In this document: in pieces, positions 61,863 through 64,000 of the stretch
Layout of the letters: each line of letters begins with the position of its first letter
Numbering within the stretch: position 1 is the first letter of the stretch
Origin: Pezicula radicicola
Lineage: Eukaryota; Ascomycota; Leotiomycetes; Helotiales; Dermateaceae
DNA length: 64,000 nucleotides
Assembly (NCBI GenBank): GCA_003008705.1
Contig: PDUO01000028.1
Span: 7,214-71,213 of the forward strand
Direction: 5' to 3'
Made by a program: the position numbers and the translations under genes
Notes under the pieces: model-generated
The model's database searches: none
What the model saw: only the letters and a program-made list of their open reading frames with translations
What the model was told of the DNA's origin: nothing

Positions 61863-64000
61863 TTATAAATGTCCCTCATTTTCCTCCAGTTCTCGCATGT
61901 ACTTCACAAAAGTCTTCTTGTGTGTCATGCCCGCATACTTGCCTTCTTTCGTCACGCATACATAGCGCAGCCCCAGCTTCACAAAGCACTCATACACCAA
62001 GTCCATAGGACTCCGAATATCAAGGGCCATAGGTGCAGGATCAATATACGGTGTGAAATCAGTAGGATCAACGCCAGCAGTCTCGTCATCTGAGTCGTCG
62101 AAACTCGTGACGCTAGCCATCAAACACAAACTCCGCTCTTCGTCCTCGAGGCTGTCTAGGGCAAATTCGAGATCGGGTGCCGGGATTAGTCCAACAAGGA
62201 CGCCCTTCCGAATGATAGGAAGGCCTCCATCGACTTCGCCTGCCGCATGGAGAATTTCGAGTTTATTGCGCAGCGAAGAAGCAGATACGAGAGGTGAGGT
62301 AGATATATCGATCACACGCTCTCGACGGACGCGTGGTACGATATCGGCCAAGTCAGAGGTGAAGACTGGTTTGTGTTTGTTGTTCAGAAAGGGATATGAG
62401 TTCATATTTGTCAAAAGATCCTAAGACTAGTCAGTATGGCAAAGTTTCAATCAGAATTGCAATACGTACATATATACTCAACGGCTCCATAAAGTCAGCT
62501 GTCCACTTTGAGACCAAAATAGACAGCGAAAACGGCAACACATAGTCCAAACTGCCAGTTAACTCGAACAAGATTACTGCAAGTGTGACGGAAAGCCGAG
62601 TAACACCACACATAGTTGCGCCTGCTGCGATGAGGGCGTAGACACCGGGAGTAATGCACGAAGAGCCACTGGAATGGGCTGCACAATCTCCAAATATAGC
62701 TGCTGTGGGATAGCGCAGTACCACCCACTGGATCATATGGCCGATGATGCGTCCACCAAGACCTCCAACAACCATGGATGGGACATAGATGCCCGCAGGG
62801 ACTTTCTATAAAGAAATTAGCATGTTGGTCGAAAGTGGCAATCACATCCCTAAATGTGGACTTACAATTCCAAAAGTGATTATTGTCAGGAGCCCCTTTA
62901 TAACGAATGCAAAGCTCAGACTTTTGATAATCTGAGATATTTCGTCGATATTCTCTGGGCAGAGACCCATGTCCTCTCCAACATTAGGATCACAAGGTCT
63001 TGCTAAATTGTAGAGTAACTTTGCGACTGGTGGTCTAGTGTAAGGATTCCAATAGCTAACAAGACCAGTGAGTAGTGCAACAAGCATCACCTCGACAAGG
63101 GGCCATTTCTTTACAACACTAATCTTGCGGAAAGATTGAGCCCATATTCGCGATGCTTTTATGAAAAGAGCACCTGTTACTCCGCCTAGAACTCCAACTA
63201 GGACAAACGTGACAAGCTCAAAATATGCCCATTCCGTGACATACCGAACCTCAAAAATAACAATTTTGTTGTTGCCGTACGGGTTAAGAAACTTGAGAGT
63301 AAGCGCTGCTGTTATGCAGCAGAAAAATGTGCGAAATAGAGTCTTTGCTGGGAAGAAGTATGCAACCTCTTCAAGAGAAAATAGGATACCACCAATTGGA
63401 GCTCCAAAAGCGACAGCCACACCTGCTGCTGCGGCAGCAGATAGGACTTCTCTACGTTTTCCATCATTGTGGTCATACTTGTCGAAAATTCTACAGGCAA
63501 TATTGCCCACACAAGTGGCTATGTGCACGTAAGGACCCTCCTTCCCCCTAAGTTTGAAAGTAAGTAATTTCACCATCTAGTGTAGGAAACAATATGGTGT
63601 GGGATCACTTACAAGCTCATTCCTGAAGCAACACTAAGTATTAGACCAAGAGTCTTGATGACCAGGGTCTTTACACCGAGAAATCCATGGAGAACAAAGC
63701 CACTAAGAATAACTCGGACTTCAGCAACACCGCTACCAGCAGCAGAGTAGTAGACCATAGGAGGTGCAGCAGAGGAACTGTCGGGTGCCACGATTGTTGA
63801 GGGGCTTGGAGGGCCATCCTCGTCCCTGGAGGACACGCGATGGAGTGCACCAAGGTTCTCATCAAGCGTAGAAATTTGGTAAGTCGAAGGAACCACGGTC
63901 TTGGTCGTCAACGTCAATAAGCAGGATAGTGTTGCAAAAGTAACGACCAGGCCGACATAAAACAGGAATTCGACGAAATCCTCGCTAATATGAGGAATAT
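61863..64000 (-). CDS. ClC-family chloride channel/transporter, 5' end outside window
   Basis: This is a voltage-gated chloride channel or Cl-/H+ exchanger of the fungal GEF1/CLC type. Reading from the right edge it begins inside TM1 (EFLFYVGLVVTFATLSCLLT). Conserved GSGVAEVRVILSGFVLHGFL follows (family GSGIPE region). GKEGPYVHIATCVGNI comes after an intron at about 63545-63612 and carries the gating glutamate of GKEGPxVH. Then come GAPIGGILFSLEE and, after an intron, KVPAGIYVPSMVVGGLGGR (family K.PAG.F.PS). The C-terminal exon (62414-61863) contains paired CBS-like sequence (VIDISTSPLVSASSLRNKL; GLPIIRKGVLVGLI; GLRYVCVTKEGKYAGM). The protein probably acts in Golgi, vacuolar or endosomal membranes, helping ion and copper homeostasis as GEF1 does. 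At least four introns are present. The start codon is beyond 64000. Confidence 0.92.

Overview
The window is nuclear DNA of a filamentous ascomycete (Pezizomycotina). The evidence is short introns (about 45-150 bp) in most genes, saturated RIP-type mutation in the repeats, a hydroxynaphthalene (DHN-melanin) reductase, a large NRPS and a fungal rhodopsin-like membrane protein. Gene content and style suit a Leotiomycete, but that placement is inference.

1-13.66 kb is an extremely AT-rich transposon graveyard. CpA/TpG and CpG are almost absent, while C followed by T or C persists. At least three degenerate Ty1/Copia elements can still be read through their stop codons: one on + (RT, RNase H and a 210 bp LTR ending at 4062) and two on - (about 4.06-7.87 kb and about 7.87-13.75 kb). 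A second copy of the 210 bp LTR lies at 11212-11421 in opposite orientation, flanked by 5 bp direct repeats, inside the third element.

13.75-32.4 kb is a secondary-metabolite locus. A multi-exon NRPS on - (partial C, A1-T1-C1, A2-T2-C2, A3-T3-C3, A4) starts at 26609 and is cut off inside its fourth adenylation domain exactly where the repeat island begins. Across a 1.04 kb shared promoter lies a divergently transcribed full-size ABCB exporter on +, which appears intact. A small unknown gene (33.2 kb), a 3.2 kb gene-poor stretch and a HOL1-like MFS transporter (37.0-38.9 kb) follow.

39.4-49.5 kb holds an isochorismatase-like hydrolase (-), a secreted cupredoxin-like protein (-), a tetra/trihydroxynaphthalene reductase (+), the bifunctional thiamine enzyme THI6 (-), and translation factor eIF5 (+), whose reading frame requires a GC-AG intron.

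50-64 kb holds TTI1 of the TTT complex (-), an uncertain small ORF at 55 kb between short degenerate repeats, a fungal rhodopsin-like 7-TM protein (-), a secreted amidohydrolase of the ACMSD/resorcylate-decarboxylase type (+), a split tRNA-like sequence (+) and a ClC chloride channel/transporter (-) whose 5' end lies past the right edge.

Functionally the left half is a peptide-metabolite locus, with synthesis and export divergently arranged, whose synthetase has been damaged by transposons. The right half is mostly conserved housekeeping genes.
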